Positions 45,266 to 54,630 of a DNA stretch of 64,000 nucleotides are shown here, one piece after another. The position numbers and the translations under genes are program-made. Origin of the DNA: Alphaproteobacteria bacterium (GTDB taxonomy: Bacteria > Pseudomonadota > Alphaproteobacteria > Rhodobacterales > Rhodobacteraceae). The notes under the pieces are model-generated. The model did no database searches. It was not told the DNA's origin and saw nothing but the letters and a program-made list of their open reading frames with translations. The stretch's first letter is position 1; every line of letters begins with the position of its first letter. The stretch lies in NCBI GenBank assembly GCA_030425395.1, contig JAUIAS010000008.1, positions 62,001-126,000 of the forward strand, given 5' to 3'.

Positions 45266-46882
45266 ATGGCTTATGATTATACCCCATACCCCTTTGTGCC
45301 CCCCAAGGGACTGAGCGAAACGGAACCGCGCCATCCCGTGGTGATCGTGGGTGCCGGCCCAATTGGTCTGTCGATGGCCATCGACCTTGCCCAGCGCGGC
45401 ATCGCTTCGGTGGTTCTGGATGACAACAACGTCGTTTCGGTGGGGTCTCGTGCAATTTGCTGGGCCAAACGCACCCTTGAGATTTTTGACCGGCTCGGTG
45501 TCGGGGAGCGGATGCTGGCCAAGGGGGTGACATGGAAGGTTGGCCGGAATTTTCATGGAGAGGACGAGGTTTTCTCCTTTGATCTGTTGCCGGAAGACGG
45601 GCACAAGTATCCCGCTTTCATCAACCTTCAGCAGTATTATGTCGAAGAATACCTGATCCAGACAGCACTGGAATTCCCCGAACTGATCGACCTGCGGTTC
45701 AAAAACCGCGTCACCGCGCATGAGGACCGGGATGATCACGTGCTGCTGACCATCGAAACGCCGGATGGGTCCTACACGCTCGAAGCTGACTGGTATATCG
45801 CGTGCGATGGTGCCGGATCGGCCACACGCGAACGTATGGGCCTGACCTTTGAGGGGCAGACCTTTGAAGAACAGTTCCTGATCGCTGACATCGAAATGAA
45901 GGACAGCCCGTTTGGTGAAGCCTCCGTGCCGGAGCGCTGGTTCTGGTTCGATCCACCATTTCACGCAGGCAAGTCCGCGTTGTTGCACATGCAACCGGAC
46001 AATATCTATCGCATTGATCTGCAATTGGACGTGGATGCCGATGGCAAGGCCGAAGCGCAAGAAGACAAGGTGATCCCCCGGATCAAGGCCATCGTCGGTG
46101 ACAAACCCTTCAGGCTTGACTGGGTCAGCGTCTACAAATTCCGCTGTATAAAGCTGGACCGGTTCGTGCACAACCGCGTCGTCTTTGTTGGCGACAGCGC
46201 CCATGTGGTCAGCCCCTTTGGCGCGCGCGGTGGCAACGGCGGCGTACAGGATGTTGACAACCTAGGCTGGAAGCTGGCCGCCGTCATCTCCGGGCAAGCA
46301 GACACGGCCTTGATCGAGACCTATCACGAGGAACGGAGTCACGGATCGGCCGAAAACATCCTGAACTCGTCGCGGGCGACCAATTTCATGACGCCCAAAA
46401 CACCCGCCGAAGCCTTGTTCAGATCCGAGGCGCTGCGCCTTGCCCATGATCAGCCATTCGCGCGCAAACTGCTGAATTCAGGCCGCCTCTCCTTGCCCTG
46501 TTCGCTTGAGGGCTTCGCGCTCCAAACCGACGGAGCCGCACAGGTGGCACCTGGCCACGCGATGCTCGATGCCCCTCTGACCGGCCCGGACGGCGACACA
46601 TGGCTGATAGAGAAGGCGCAAGGCGCGTTTACTCTGGTTGGTTTTGGCGATGTACACCTGCCGGATCTCGCCGGGTTACCCCGGATCGGGATCAACCAGC
46701 GCGCCGATTATCCCTGTTATACCGCCACTCATGGCCACGCCATCCGCCGCTATGGCAGCGACATCGCGTATATGTTCCGCCCCGACGGTCACGTCTGCGC
46801 TGTTTTCCGCAATCCCACCGCCGAAGACGTGCAAGCCGCCATCGACACCGCAATGGGCCGCGCGCTGGAGACCGAAGCATGA
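45266..46882 (+). CDS. FAD-dependent aromatic monooxygenase (MhpA/MhaA-like)
   Basis: A 538-residue class A flavoprotein monooxygenase of the MhpA/PheA group. The FAD motif is VIVGAGPIGLSMAIDLAQRG. ADWYIACDGAGSATRERMG supplies the DG motif; GDSAHVVSPFGARGGNGGVQ with DVDNLGWKLAAVI closes the flavin site. A C-terminal thioredoxin-like domain follows. Such enzymes hydroxylate phenols with NAD(P)H and oxygen. In a homogentisate cluster a likely reaction is 3-hydroxyphenylacetate 6-hydroxylation to homogentisate, as by MhaA of Pseudomonas putida, but this is inference. Its last bases overlap the DUF2783 gene. Confidence 0.87.
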   Translation: MAYDYTPYPFVPPKGLSETEPRHPVVIVGAGPIGLSMAIDLAQRGIASVVLDDNNVVSVGSRAICWAKRTLEIFDRLGVGERMLAKGVTWKVGRNFHGEDEVFSFDLLPEDGHKYPAFINLQQYYVEEYLIQTALEFPELIDLRFKNRVTAHEDRDDHVLLTIETPDGSYTLEADWYIACDGAGSATRERMGLTFEGQTFEEQFLIADIEMKDSPFGEASVPERWFWFDPPFHAGKSALLHMQPDNIYRIDLQLDVDADGKAEAQEDKVIPRIKAIVGDKPFRLDWVSVYKFRCIKLDRFVHNRVVFVGDSAHVVSPFGARGGNGGVQDVDNLGWKLAAVISGQADTALIETYHEERSHGSAENILNSSRATNFMTPKTPAEALFRSEALRLAHDQPFARKLLNSGRLSLPCSLEGFALQTDGAAQVAPGHAMLDAPLTGPDGDTWLIEKAQGAFTLVGFGDVHLPDLAGLPRIGINQRADYPCYTATHGHAIRRYGSDIAYMFRPDGHVCAVFRNPTAEDVQAAIDTAMGRALETEA

Positions 46883-47079
46883 CCAAGATTTACCCCGACC
46901 GCCTGTCGCCGCAACAAGATGATTTCTACAATGCCCTGATGGATGCCCATGCGGGCCTGTCAGATACGCAGAGCCACGCGCTGAACGCGCGGCTGGTCTT
47001 GTTGATGGCAAACCAGATCGGCAATCTGGAGATATTGAAAGATCTCATGGAAACAGGTCGGAGTTATTGCGATGAATGA
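46879..47079 (+). CDS. DUF2783 small protein, possible monooxygenase coupling partner
   Basis: A 66-residue acidic helical protein (DRLSPQQDDFYNALMDAHAG, then LSDTQSHALNARLVLLMANQ) matching DUF2783. Its ATG overlaps the monooxygenase stop codon and its end overlaps maiA, so three genes are translationally coupled. The two-component 3-hydroxyphenylacetate hydroxylase MhaAB has a flavoprotein plus a tiny coupling protein of comparable size, which makes a MhaB-like role attractive but unproven. Confidence 0.8.
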   Translation: MTKIYPDRLSPQQDDFYNALMDAHAGLSDTQSHALNARLVLLMANQIGNLEILKDLMETGRSYCDE

Positions 47080-47710
47080 TATCACACTGTTCGATTTCTG
47101 GAGGTCCTCGGCCAGCTACCGATGCCGGATTGCCCTTGGCCTCGCCGAACTGGACTATACTTCTGTGCCTGTGGACCTGACCATCGCTGAGCACAAGACG
47201 CCTGAACACATGGCGCGCAATCCCCAAGGGTTTGTTCCGGTTTTGGATATCGACGGTGTCAGGTTGACCCAGTCGCTGGCCATTCTTGAGTATCTGGACA
47301 CGACGCGCGAACTGGGCCTTTTGCCCAAGGATCCCGCGACACGCGCAAAGGTTCAGGCGCTGGCCCATTCCATTGCCGTGGATATCCATCCTGTGTGCAA
47401 TCTTCAGGTGGCCGCCTATGCCGTTGAGATTACCGGCAACCCCGAGCAACGCGCAGAATGGATGCGCCGTTTCATCCGCCCCGGTATGGAAGCCTTCGAA
47501 GCACTTCTGGCGGGGTTCGATCAAACGCCCTTTGCCTGCGGAGACAAACCCAAGCTTGTCGATGTATGCCTGATGCCGCAGGTTTATAATGCACGCCGCT
47601 GGGGGGCGCAGATCGACGATCTCCCGCGCACGATGTCCGTGGTTACCGCCTGCGAGGCACACCCCGCATTCCAAGCCGCGCACCCTGATCAATGGCAGCC
47701 AGCCCCCTGA
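47072..47710 (+). CDS. maiA: Maleylacetoacetate isomerase
   Basis: A 212-residue zeta-class glutathione transferase that isomerises maleylacetoacetate to fumarylacetoacetate with glutathione. It has the start LFDFWRSSASYRCRIALGLA (SSxSxRVRIAL-type catalytic serine loop), NPQGFVPVLDIDGVRLTQSL and the C-terminal DIHPVCNLQVAAYAVEITGN. Its start overlaps the DUF2783 gene by eight bases. It completes hmgA-fahA-maiA. Confidence 0.95.
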   Translation: MNDITLFDFWRSSASYRCRIALGLAELDYTSVPVDLTIAEHKTPEHMARNPQGFVPVLDIDGVRLTQSLAILEYLDTTRELGLLPKDPATRAKVQALAHSIAVDIHPVCNLQVAAYAVEITGNPEQRAEWMRRFIRPGMEAFEALLAGFDQTPFACGDKPKLVDVCLMPQVYNARRWGAQIDDLPRTMSVVTACEAHPAFQAAHPDQWQPAP

Positions 47711-47744
47711 TCCACGACAGGGCGCACTGCGACTGGAAACTTGG

Positions 47745-48470
47745 TCAGGCCGGTGGCGACATCCGGTTGAGCAGCGGGTCAAGATTATTGAGCGACTGGA
47801 GATGCACATAGGCCAACTCCAGTTCATCACCTTGCGACATCTCTTCGAGAACATCCGCAGGCAAAGCCTTGAGCTTCTCCCGGTTTATGGCATGAAACCC
47901 GCGCATTACCCCGGAAGTTCCATCCAACAGATTGTATTCCACGTGCATCGGCTCAAGCAGGCCACGCTCTAGCAGCCGTCCGCAAAAGGCGCGAGTTGCG
48001 TGATACTGGCCCTGATAATCCTGCATGAATGCCAGCACATTGGTCAGGTATTCGCTGCGTTCGCCGTTTTCATCAAACAGGTTTGATCCTTCGCCATCCC
48101 GATTGAACCCTGCAAAGTTTTCATCAATGCACAGGGTGAACGTCTGACCGTCAGCCGACATCGAAAACGCAAAAGGATAGCGCCGGATAAACGCCGGGAC
48201 ATAACGCCCGCTCCACTGCTGCGCAGGATCAAGAAACAGGTTTTCTCCATCCCGCAATCCCAACACCGCCATTGGCATCATGCCGTTTTCATCACCCGCG
48301 AATACGATCATCATATCGCATGCTGCCTTGCCGAACTCTGGCCCGACGATCGGCACCGCATTTACCCCGCCGGTATAGCCATAATTGGTCAGCGGCCTGA
48401 TGGACGCATTCTTGTGGTGTTCCAACGAAATCGGCGTTGCATCGGAATAAAATAGCAGCTGCGCGGACAT
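47745..48470 (-). CDS. SapC-family protein
   Basis: A 241-residue protein of the SapC family, named for a Caulobacter S-layer-linked gene of unknown biochemical role. Typical parts are AVPIVGPEFGKAACDMMIVF near residues 40-60, ENLFLDPAQQWSGRYVPAFI, RRYPFAFSMSADGQTFTLCI and an N-terminal HxxxxxI block. There is no signal peptide or membrane segment. It is isolated between maiA (convergent) and iorB (same strand, about 60 bases away), and no S-layer gene is nearby. Confidence 0.85.
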   Translation of the reverse strand: MSAQLLFYSDATPISLEHHKNASIRPLTNYGYTGGVNAVPIVGPEFGKAACDMMIVFAGDENGMMPMAVLGLRDGENLFLDPAQQWSGRYVPAFIRRYPFAFSMSADGQTFTLCIDENFAGFNRDGEGSNLFDENGERSEYLTNVLAFMQDYQGQYHATRAFCGRLLERGLLEPMHVEYNLLDGTSGVMRGFHAINREKLKALPADVLEEMSQGDELELAYVHLQSLNNLDPLLNRMSPPA

Positions 48471-48529
48471 ATGACCCCCGTAATATTCGTCACGCCTTTA
48501 ACGCATCATCCCGGCAAGGTTGCAAGCCA

Positions 48530-50074
48530 TCACACAAAGGAACGGACCGTGGCAAGAGCCCCATCGAGCGCGTCTCCGCCTTCGTCCTGCAACGCGGCCT
48601 CGCGCAAACGGCGCGCCCAGTCCGCCGCGTCCTTGCGCCCGGCAACAAGGCCGATGCCCTCCATCACCTTGTCAAATTTGGACAGACCCCGCGCATGCGT
48701 ATCTGAATATCCCTTGATCAGACGCCGACAGCGCAACACCTCGACGGCCAGATCGTAGTTGACTTCGCTATATCGCGTGACCTGCGTCAGCCAGGCCTCA
48801 AGGTGCGCGCGCTCAACCTCATGACGGCGGGTTTTGGGACGGTAGCCCCGCAACCCGGCCACCAGATACAACTGCAAGAACCCGCCGAGCGTGTCACTGC
48901 GCAGACGCCGCCCGCGATTAAACCACCGATCCAGACGCGCCATCCATTTCGGTGACGCCTCTACCCGTGCCCCCAACCGAGCCGGCAGAAGGCTTGCAAT
49001 TTCTTCGGCGCGCGGGTGCAGAAATTCAGTGATCTGGAGAATCTGATCTGCCTTTCGGGCCATTTCTCCTTCGATCCTCGGCAGGCGCGCGGCGCGTGTT
49101 TTTCGATCCGCAACGCGGATAACGTCATCATAGGCCATCGCGTTGGCGATGTATTTCGCCGCCTCAAGCGTCAGAGCAAATCCCTGATCGGCACGGTCGC
49201 GTGAGGCGATGCCTTCGATGCGGTCCATATAGTCCGCGCCATATGCCGTATTCTGAAACGCAACAACCTTTTCCAGTCCGGCACTGGTCATATCGCGCAC
49301 CGGTGCAGGCAAGCCCGACACCCGCGCAACCAGACGATTCCACGCCACCTGCTCGGCCTTGGGACCTGTAATCGCGCCAAGGGCTTTGGTCGGTTGCGCC
49401 GGTTGTGCCGCGCGCGGCGGTGTAGACACCGCGTCAAACCCTTCGCCAAAGGCGGCAAGGCTGGCATCGACTCCCTTCCCGGATTCCCGAATGGCGGTCT
49501 CGAACGCTTCGCGCGCAAAAGGCAAAGCCCCTGAGCCTGCCAATGCGCCCAAGAGGCTGGCCGAGATAACGGACCCCTGCGCCACGGCCAGACGCTCCAT
49601 ATCGGCTCCGTAATACTGACGCGCCGCGACCGACGCCGCAGCCAGAACTTCCTCGCCCGAGGCGATCCCGTTGCCGGGCACCATCTTTTCCGACACTGCC
49701 AGCGCGCGATGTTCGGATGCAATCAGAACAGTACGGTCCGGTGTTACAAAACCGCGCTGGATCGCGCGACCTGCTTCCATCAATTCAGCCGCGATAAGGA
49801 TATCCACATCCCCTGCGGCGGGAGCCAATGAAAAGATTGGTGCCTTTACCCCCTCGGGACCGATTTCGACGTAGTAGATCGTGGCACCGGTTCTCTGCGC
49901 GACGCCAGCAACCGATGTCGCCTGAACCGCCCGTCCCGCGTCGCGCGCGACGGTCTCGATCCAGTTCGTCAGGACGCCACCTCCCTGCCCCCCGACCGCC
50001 ATCACCACCAGCTTGGTGATGGCCTGTGTGCTATCGGCCCCTTGGGGGGAAAAAACCGCCTGATGCGGGGTCAT
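48530..50074 (-). CDS. iorB: Indolepyruvate ferredoxin oxidoreductase, beta subunit with C-terminal extension
   Basis: A 514-residue subunit. The N-terminal 200 residues are the gamma-type pyruvate:ferredoxin oxidoreductase domain (KLVVMAVGGQGGGVLTNWIE, then VAGVAQRTGATIYYVEIGPE). The remainder is a helical extension seen in long-form proteobacterial IorB proteins (MAYDDVIRVADRKTRAARLP, GFLQLYLVAGLRGYRPKTRR). With IorA it oxidatively decarboxylates arylpyruvates to arylacetyl-CoA. Its ATG overlaps the iorA stop codon (ATGA), so the two are coupled. Confidence 0.92.
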   Translation of the reverse strand: MTPHQAVFSPQGADSTQAITKLVVMAVGGQGGGVLTNWIETVARDAGRAVQATSVAGVAQRTGATIYYVEIGPEGVKAPIFSLAPAAGDVDILIAAELMEAGRAIQRGFVTPDRTVLIASEHRALAVSEKMVPGNGIASGEEVLAAASVAARQYYGADMERLAVAQGSVISASLLGALAGSGALPFAREAFETAIRESGKGVDASLAAFGEGFDAVSTPPRAAQPAQPTKALGAITGPKAEQVAWNRLVARVSGLPAPVRDMTSAGLEKVVAFQNTAYGADYMDRIEGIASRDRADQGFALTLEAAKYIANAMAYDDVIRVADRKTRAARLPRIEGEMARKADQILQITEFLHPRAEEIASLLPARLGARVEASPKWMARLDRWFNRGRRLRSDTLGGFLQLYLVAGLRGYRPKTRRHEVERAHLEAWLTQVTRYSEVNYDLAVEVLRCRRLIKGYSDTHARGLSKFDKVMEGIGLVAGRKDAADWARRLREAALQDEGGDALDGALATVRSFV

Positions 50075-52218
50075 ACGCCGCCTCCGAATTGCAAATGGCT
50101 CCGGGCGCGGCGGGCTTGCAACCATCCAATGACGCGGCGGCGCCAGCGGTCCTTGCGGGCCTCCCACCGGGATGGGTTGTGCACGATATCCGCGCGATAG
50201 AATGACGGGCACAAAACTGCGGCATCGGCCACTTCACCGCAATTGCCGCAACCGACGCAGGTCTGGTCTATGCTGGCCACCGGATCGTCGCGCAGAGGAT
50301 CATCAAGCGTCTTGAGCGACAGAGAAGGGCACCCCGAAAGCCGGATACAGGCGTGATCGCCGGTGCAAATGTCTTCATCGACGCCGAAACGCGGGGCTTC
50401 CACCCGCCTGCCATCTGCAATGGCGGCGGCGCGTTGCGGCTTTTCGCGGCGCTGGCGATTGAGCATGCATTCCGACGAGGCAACGATAACCTTGGGACCG
50501 TCATAGTCCGTGGTCAGCGCTTCGCGAATTGTGTCACGCATTTTGGCAACGTCATAGGTGTGGTCGATCTGGCGCACCCATTCCACACCGATGCCTTCAA
50601 GCGCTTTGGAAATTGGATGGCCCGTTGCCTTGGACGGGTTGTTGGATCGCGACGACAAGACATCCTGCCCGCCCGTGGCAGCAGAATAGTAATTATCCAC
50701 CACGATCGCCACACTGTCCGAACGGTTGAAAACCATGTTGCCGAAAGACGAACTCAACCCGTTGTGCCAGAACCCGCCGTCCCCGATGAACGACACTGCC
50801 CGTTTTTTGCCGCCGCCATCAAAGGCGGCGTTCGATGCCGGTCCAAGACCGTAACCCATGGTCGATCCGCCGATTTCAAACGGCGGGAGACTGGCGAAAA
50901 GGTGACACCCGATATCGCCGCTGATCTGGTGCTTGCCCAATTCGCCTTCGACCAGCTTCATCGCGGCAAAAATAGGGCGTTCGGGGCAACCGGTGCAAAA
51001 CCCCGGAGGCCGGATTGGCACGGTTTTGGACAAATCAGGAATTTCAGGCGGCGGTGCATTTGGCGCGCGCGCATGCCCCGGCAATAGCTGCGGAGCCGCG
51101 TTCCGCAGGAACTGCGTCACGCTCTCAAGCATGACTTGCCCCGTATATTCCCCCGCCATAGGGAAAACATCCTTGCCATGCAGGCGCACTGGCGATCGAG
51201 CACGGTTAAGAACGGTGGCGAGCCCCTGCTCAATGAACTCGGGCTGGCCTTCTTCCACAACAAGCAACGCCTTCTTGTCCTTGGAAAAAGTCAGGAATTC
51301 ATCCTGAACCAAGGGATAGGTGACGTTGAGAACATAAATCGGAATGGCGGAATGCCCTTCGATATCGGCAAGCCCCAGTCGCTGCAGCGCGCGGATGACG
51401 CCATTGAACATCCCGCCCTGAACCACGATGCCTACCGGCGCATCTTCTGGCCCGAAGGTTTCGTTCAAGCCATTGTCCATGATGAACTGTTCGGCTGCAG
51501 GCCAGCGGTTTTCGACCTTGTCGTGTTCGTGTGCATAGGACATCGGAGGCAGCACAACGCGGGCAAAATCCCGGCGCGGTTCTGCCAGTGCGTCGCGAAC
51601 GCTCAGAGGCGGAGAAACATTGTCCGCGCATTCAAAGCTGCCCGTCACGTGACACGATCTGATCCGCACCATCAGCATAACAGGTGTGTTGGAGGCCTCT
51701 GACAAATCGAACCCCTGTTTGACCGCCCGCACGATGGACGGCAGATTGGGGCGCGGGTCCATCAGCCAGAACTGCGATTTCATCGCAAAGGCATGACTGC
51801 GTTCCTGCATGATCGACGACCCTTCGCCGTAATCCTCGCCGACGATGACCAACGCACCGCCGGTCACCCCAGACGATGCCAGATTGGCCAGCGCGTCCGA
51901 AGCGACATTGACACCGACCGGCCCCTTGAAGGTGACAGCCCCCCGGATCGGGTAGTGCACCGATGCTGCCAGCATCGCCGCTGCAGCAGCCTCCGAGGCA
52001 TTGGCCTCGTAGCGCACGCCAAGTTCGCCCAGCAAATCCTCGGCGTCGGCAAGAACATCCATAAGATGGCTGATCGGCGCGCCTTGATACCCGCCAACAT
52101 AGCCCACACCGCTTTCAAGCAGAGCTTTGGTGATCGCCAGGATACCTTCACCTGTGAACGTGTCTCCCGCCCCCAGTCGCAAATCCTGAACTTCTCTTTT
52201 GAATGATCGTTCTGCCAT
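50071..52218 (-). CDS. iorA: Indolepyruvate ferredoxin oxidoreductase, alpha subunit
   Basis: A 715-residue TPP- and iron-sulfur-dependent subunit. Pyrimidine-binding and transferase domains fill the N-terminal half (GYVGGYQGAPISHLMDVLAD, RYEANASEAAAAAMLAASVH). The TPP loop is FIGDGGFWHNGLSSSFGNMV to NNYYSAATGGQ. The C-terminus carries a two-cluster ferredoxin domain: CTGDHACIRLSGCP, whose first spacing is C-x5-C, and CVGCGNCG with a later Cys. It oxidises indole-, phenyl- or hydroxyphenyl-pyruvate. Only 7 bases separate it from the MarR gene upstream. Confidence 0.94.
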   Translation of the reverse strand: MAERSFKREVQDLRLGAGDTFTGEGILAITKALLESGVGYVGGYQGAPISHLMDVLADAEDLLGELGVRYEANASEAAAAAMLAASVHYPIRGAVTFKGPVGVNVASDALANLASSGVTGGALVIVGEDYGEGSSIMQERSHAFAMKSQFWLMDPRPNLPSIVRAVKQGFDLSEASNTPVMLMVRIRSCHVTGSFECADNVSPPLSVRDALAEPRRDFARVVLPPMSYAHEHDKVENRWPAAEQFIMDNGLNETFGPEDAPVGIVVQGGMFNGVIRALQRLGLADIEGHSAIPIYVLNVTYPLVQDEFLTFSKDKKALLVVEEGQPEFIEQGLATVLNRARSPVRLHGKDVFPMAGEYTGQVMLESVTQFLRNAAPQLLPGHARAPNAPPPEIPDLSKTVPIRPPGFCTGCPERPIFAAMKLVEGELGKHQISGDIGCHLFASLPPFEIGGSTMGYGLGPASNAAFDGGGKKRAVSFIGDGGFWHNGLSSSFGNMVFNRSDSVAIVVDNYYSAATGGQDVLSSRSNNPSKATGHPISKALEGIGVEWVRQIDHTYDVAKMRDTIREALTTDYDGPKVIVASSECMLNRQRREKPQRAAAIADGRRVEAPRFGVDEDICTGDHACIRLSGCPSLSLKTLDDPLRDDPVASIDQTCVGCGNCGEVADAAVLCPSFYRADIVHNPSRWEARKDRWRRRVIGWLQARRARSHLQFGGGV

Positions 52219-52225
52219 GGGTTCC

Positions 52226-52705
52226 TCAAAAATCGTGAACGCGGATATTGGCCAGCATCTTTTTCAATGTGGCAAGGAACGCGGCGCACTCTTGGGCGTC
52301 GATGCCCTTGAACATGGTTTCTTGCCCTGCTCGCATCTGGGGCCAGAGTTGATCGTTAATCCTGCGCCCCTCATCAGTCAGATAGATGCAATATGATCTC
52401 TGATCTTCGGGCGACGCCTGTCTTGTGACAAGGCCGTCGGCTTCAAGCCCGACAAGCGCGCGCGACAGGGTCGATTGCTCGATAACCGCATAAACACCCA
52501 GAACCGTGATCGGAAGGCCGTCTTCGATAGACAGGATCGCCAGCGCCCGCATCTTGGCAGTGCTCAGCCCCAGCGCGGACATCTGCGCCCGCATGGTCGC
52601 GTTGTACCGCCCCATGATCCGATTCATCAAATAGGGGGCGAAACGGTCGAGTCCGAGATCCGCGAAAGAGGATGCGTCGCCGGTGTTGTTCTGTGTCAAT
52701 GCCAT
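52226..52705 (-). CDS. MarR-family regulator co-transcribed with iorAB
   Basis: A 159-residue MarR-type regulator heading the iorA-iorB transcript. The winged helix reads LGVYAVIEQSTLSRALVGLE, ADGLVTRQASPEDQRSYCIY, then LTDEGRRINDQLWPQMRAGQ. ATG (MALTQNN) was preferred to a TTG five codons earlier. It probably senses an arylpyruvate, arylacetate or aryl-CoA, given its operon. An imperfect palindrome lies upstream, between it and the divergent thioesterase. Confidence 0.9.
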   Translation of the reverse strand: MALTQNNTGDASSFADLGLDRFAPYLMNRIMGRYNATMRAQMSALGLSTAKMRALAILSIEDGLPITVLGVYAVIEQSTLSRALVGLEADGLVTRQASPEDQRSYCIYLTDEGRRINDQLWPQMRAGQETMFKGIDAQECAAFLATLKKMLANIRVHDF

Positions 52706-52742
52706 TCTGGGCAATCCCAAATTGTCGGCACAGGGTTCCCGA

Positions 52743-52756
52743 ATTTACATGCAAAT
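52743..52756. promoter_or_regulatory. Candidate MarR operator upstream of MarR-iorAB
   Basis: ATTTACATGCAAAT is an imperfect 14-bp palindrome (two mismatches) in the 175-base gap between the divergent MarR-iorAB and thioesterase genes. It is a plausible operator for both directions. Confidence 0.45.
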
Positions 52757-52880
52757 GCAAGCTTTCCGGCGGCGCTTTGGCCGATTTTCAAGTCTTCTCT
52801 TGTCATTTCTCTTCGGCCCCGCAATCACGGAGGCTGAAAAGACGACAACCGGACGACAAGGCCAGAAGAGGGAGAGCCAA

Positions 52881-53312
52881 TTGACCAAGATTTTCACAAC
52901 CGAACGCGAATTGCGGTTCGGCGATTGCGATATTTCGGGAACCGCCTATTTCCCGTCCTACCTTGATATCCTGAATGGGGTGAACGAAGAATTCTGGGCT
53001 GTCATGGGCTTTCCATGGCATCACATCATCTGGAATGAACGCTGGGGCACGCCGACCGTTCATCTGAGTTGTGACTTTTCCAAGCCGTCCTTCTTTGGCG
53101 AAACCTTGCGGTTCGACGTCGGCGTGATCCGAGTTGGGCGGAGTTCCGTTACCGTGCGTCACCGCATCAGCTGTGGAGAAGAAGTGCGCTGGAGCTCGAC
53201 GCAGGTTCTGGCCGCCAGCGATCTGGACAAGCATACATCCATCGAATGGCCCGATGCGATGCGTCAGGCGCTCCAAGAGCGCCTGACAACACAGGAAGAA
53301 TTGGGCTTCTGA
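52881..53312 (+). CDS. Hotdog-fold acyl-CoA thioesterase (4-hydroxybenzoyl-CoA type)
   Basis: A 143-residue hotdog-fold thioesterase. FGDCDISGTAYFPSYLDI carries Asp17 at the position of the catalytic Asp of 4-hydroxybenzoyl-CoA thioesterase, followed by HLSCDFSKPSFFGETLRFDV and VRHRISCGEEVRWSSTQVL. No ATG fits the domain start; TTG at the given start has GAGGGAGAG 5 bases upstream and is the best choice. It is divergent from MarR-iorAB, so hydrolysis of arylacetyl-CoA made by IorAB is a reasonable inference. Confidence 0.82.
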   Translation: MTKIFTTERELRFGDCDISGTAYFPSYLDILNGVNEEFWAVMGFPWHHIIWNERWGTPTVHLSCDFSKPSFFGETLRFDVGVIRVGRSSVTVRHRISCGEEVRWSSTQVLAASDLDKHTSIEWPDAMRQALQERLTTQEELGF

Positions 53313-53316
53313 GAGC

Positions 53317-54630
53317 TTACATCTGGCTGGGCAGGTAAAGCGCCAGCGCAGGCACGGCGAGCAACAACGCCAGCCGGATGATATCGACGACCCAGAATGG
53401 CGTGACCCCGCGGAAGATTGTCCCGGTGGTCACGTTCCCCACCACGCCCTTGAGCACAAAGACATTCAATCCGACCGGCGGCGTGATCAGGCTGATTTCA
53501 GTCACGACAACCACGATGATGCCAAACCAGACCGGATCATACCCAAGGCTCGTCACGAGCGGGAAGAAAATCGGGACCGTCAACAACAGCATCGACAGGC
53601 TTTCAAAGACACAACCCAGAACGATGTAAATGGCGAGGATCATCGCCATCACGGCCCATGGTGGCACGTCATAAGCCGTGACCGCGCCGCGCAGCGCCTC
53701 TGGCAACCCTGCGATATTGACAAAGTTGGAAAAAATCCACGCTCCGATCAGCACCGCAAACAGGCTGGCCGTTGTCATCGCCGTTTCGCGCAACACCTCA
53801 AAAGTGCCGGACAGGTTCAGCCCCCCACGCGCCCAAGCAATCAAGAACGCGCCTGCCGCGCCCATTCCCGCCGCTTCGGTCGGCGAAAAGCGCAGGTAAA
53901 CCGGCCAGACGTTCAATACGCCGTAAAGCCCACCAATCACCAGAAAGAACAGCAACAGAACGGCCCAAACGCCTTTGATCGCGTCAAACCGTTGGGACCA
54001 TGTTGCCTTGGGGCCCGCCGGTCCTGCTTCGGGATTGCGCCAGACGGACCAGCGCACCGCAAAAAGATAAAACAGAATGCCAAGTGCACCCGGAATCACT
54101 CCGGCGATGAACAGCTGGCCGATGCTTGTTTCCGTCAACAGACCATAAATCACAAGAATCACAGAAGGCGGGATGAGAATCCCAAGCGTGCCACCCGCAG
54201 CGATTGACGCAGTAGAAAGCCGATCAGAATAGCCGAACCTGCGCATTTCGGGCATGGCAACCTTGGCCATGGTCGCCGCCGTCGCCAACGAAGACCCGGA
54301 AATCGCGGCGAACCCGCCGCAGGCCATGATCGTTGCCATCGCAAGGCCGCCCCGGAAGTGACCGAGAAACGCGTTTGATACCTGGTAGAGTTCGCGCGCG
54401 ATACCGCCCTTATTGACGAAAAGACCCATCAACACGAACAAGGGAACCACGGACAGGCCATAATCCTGACTGGCATCAATGATCAGGCGCGCGACCATGG
54501 AAATCGCACCACGAAATGAATTCTCGGTCATATAGCCGATCATCCCGACCAACCCCATCGCAAACGCAATGGGCATGCGCAGCAGAACCAGCGCCAGAAC
54601 CGCAGCAAACCCCACCAAAGAAGCGGTCAT
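53317..54630 (-). CDS. dctM: TRAP transporter large permease subunit
   Basis: A 437-residue DctM-type protein with about 12 to 13 membrane helices. The family has patterns such as VLLRMPIAFAMGLVGMIGYM, GFAAISGSSLATAATMAKVAM and GILIPPSVILVIYGLLTETS. It drives sodium-coupled uptake of an acid captured by the periplasmic DctP. Its ATG overlaps the dctQ stop codon; the upstream in-frame sequence lies within dctQ and was rejected. The gene ends four bases from the convergent thioesterase. Confidence 0.94.
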   Translation of the reverse strand: MTASLVGFAAVLALVLLRMPIAFAMGLVGMIGYMTENSFRGAISMVARLIIDASQDYGLSVVPLFVLMGLFVNKGGIARELYQVSNAFLGHFRGGLAMATIMACGGFAAISGSSLATAATMAKVAMPEMRRFGYSDRLSTASIAAGGTLGILIPPSVILVIYGLLTETSIGQLFIAGVIPGALGILFYLFAVRWSVWRNPEAGPAGPKATWSQRFDAIKGVWAVLLLFFLVIGGLYGVLNVWPVYLRFSPTEAAGMGAAGAFLIAWARGGLNLSGTFEVLRETAMTTASLFAVLIGAWIFSNFVNIAGLPEALRGAVTAYDVPPWAVMAMILAIYIVLGCVFESLSMLLLTVPIFFPLVTSLGYDPVWFGIIVVVVTEISLITPPVGLNVFVLKGVVGNVTTGTIFRGVTPFWVVDIIRLALLLAVPALALYLPSQM

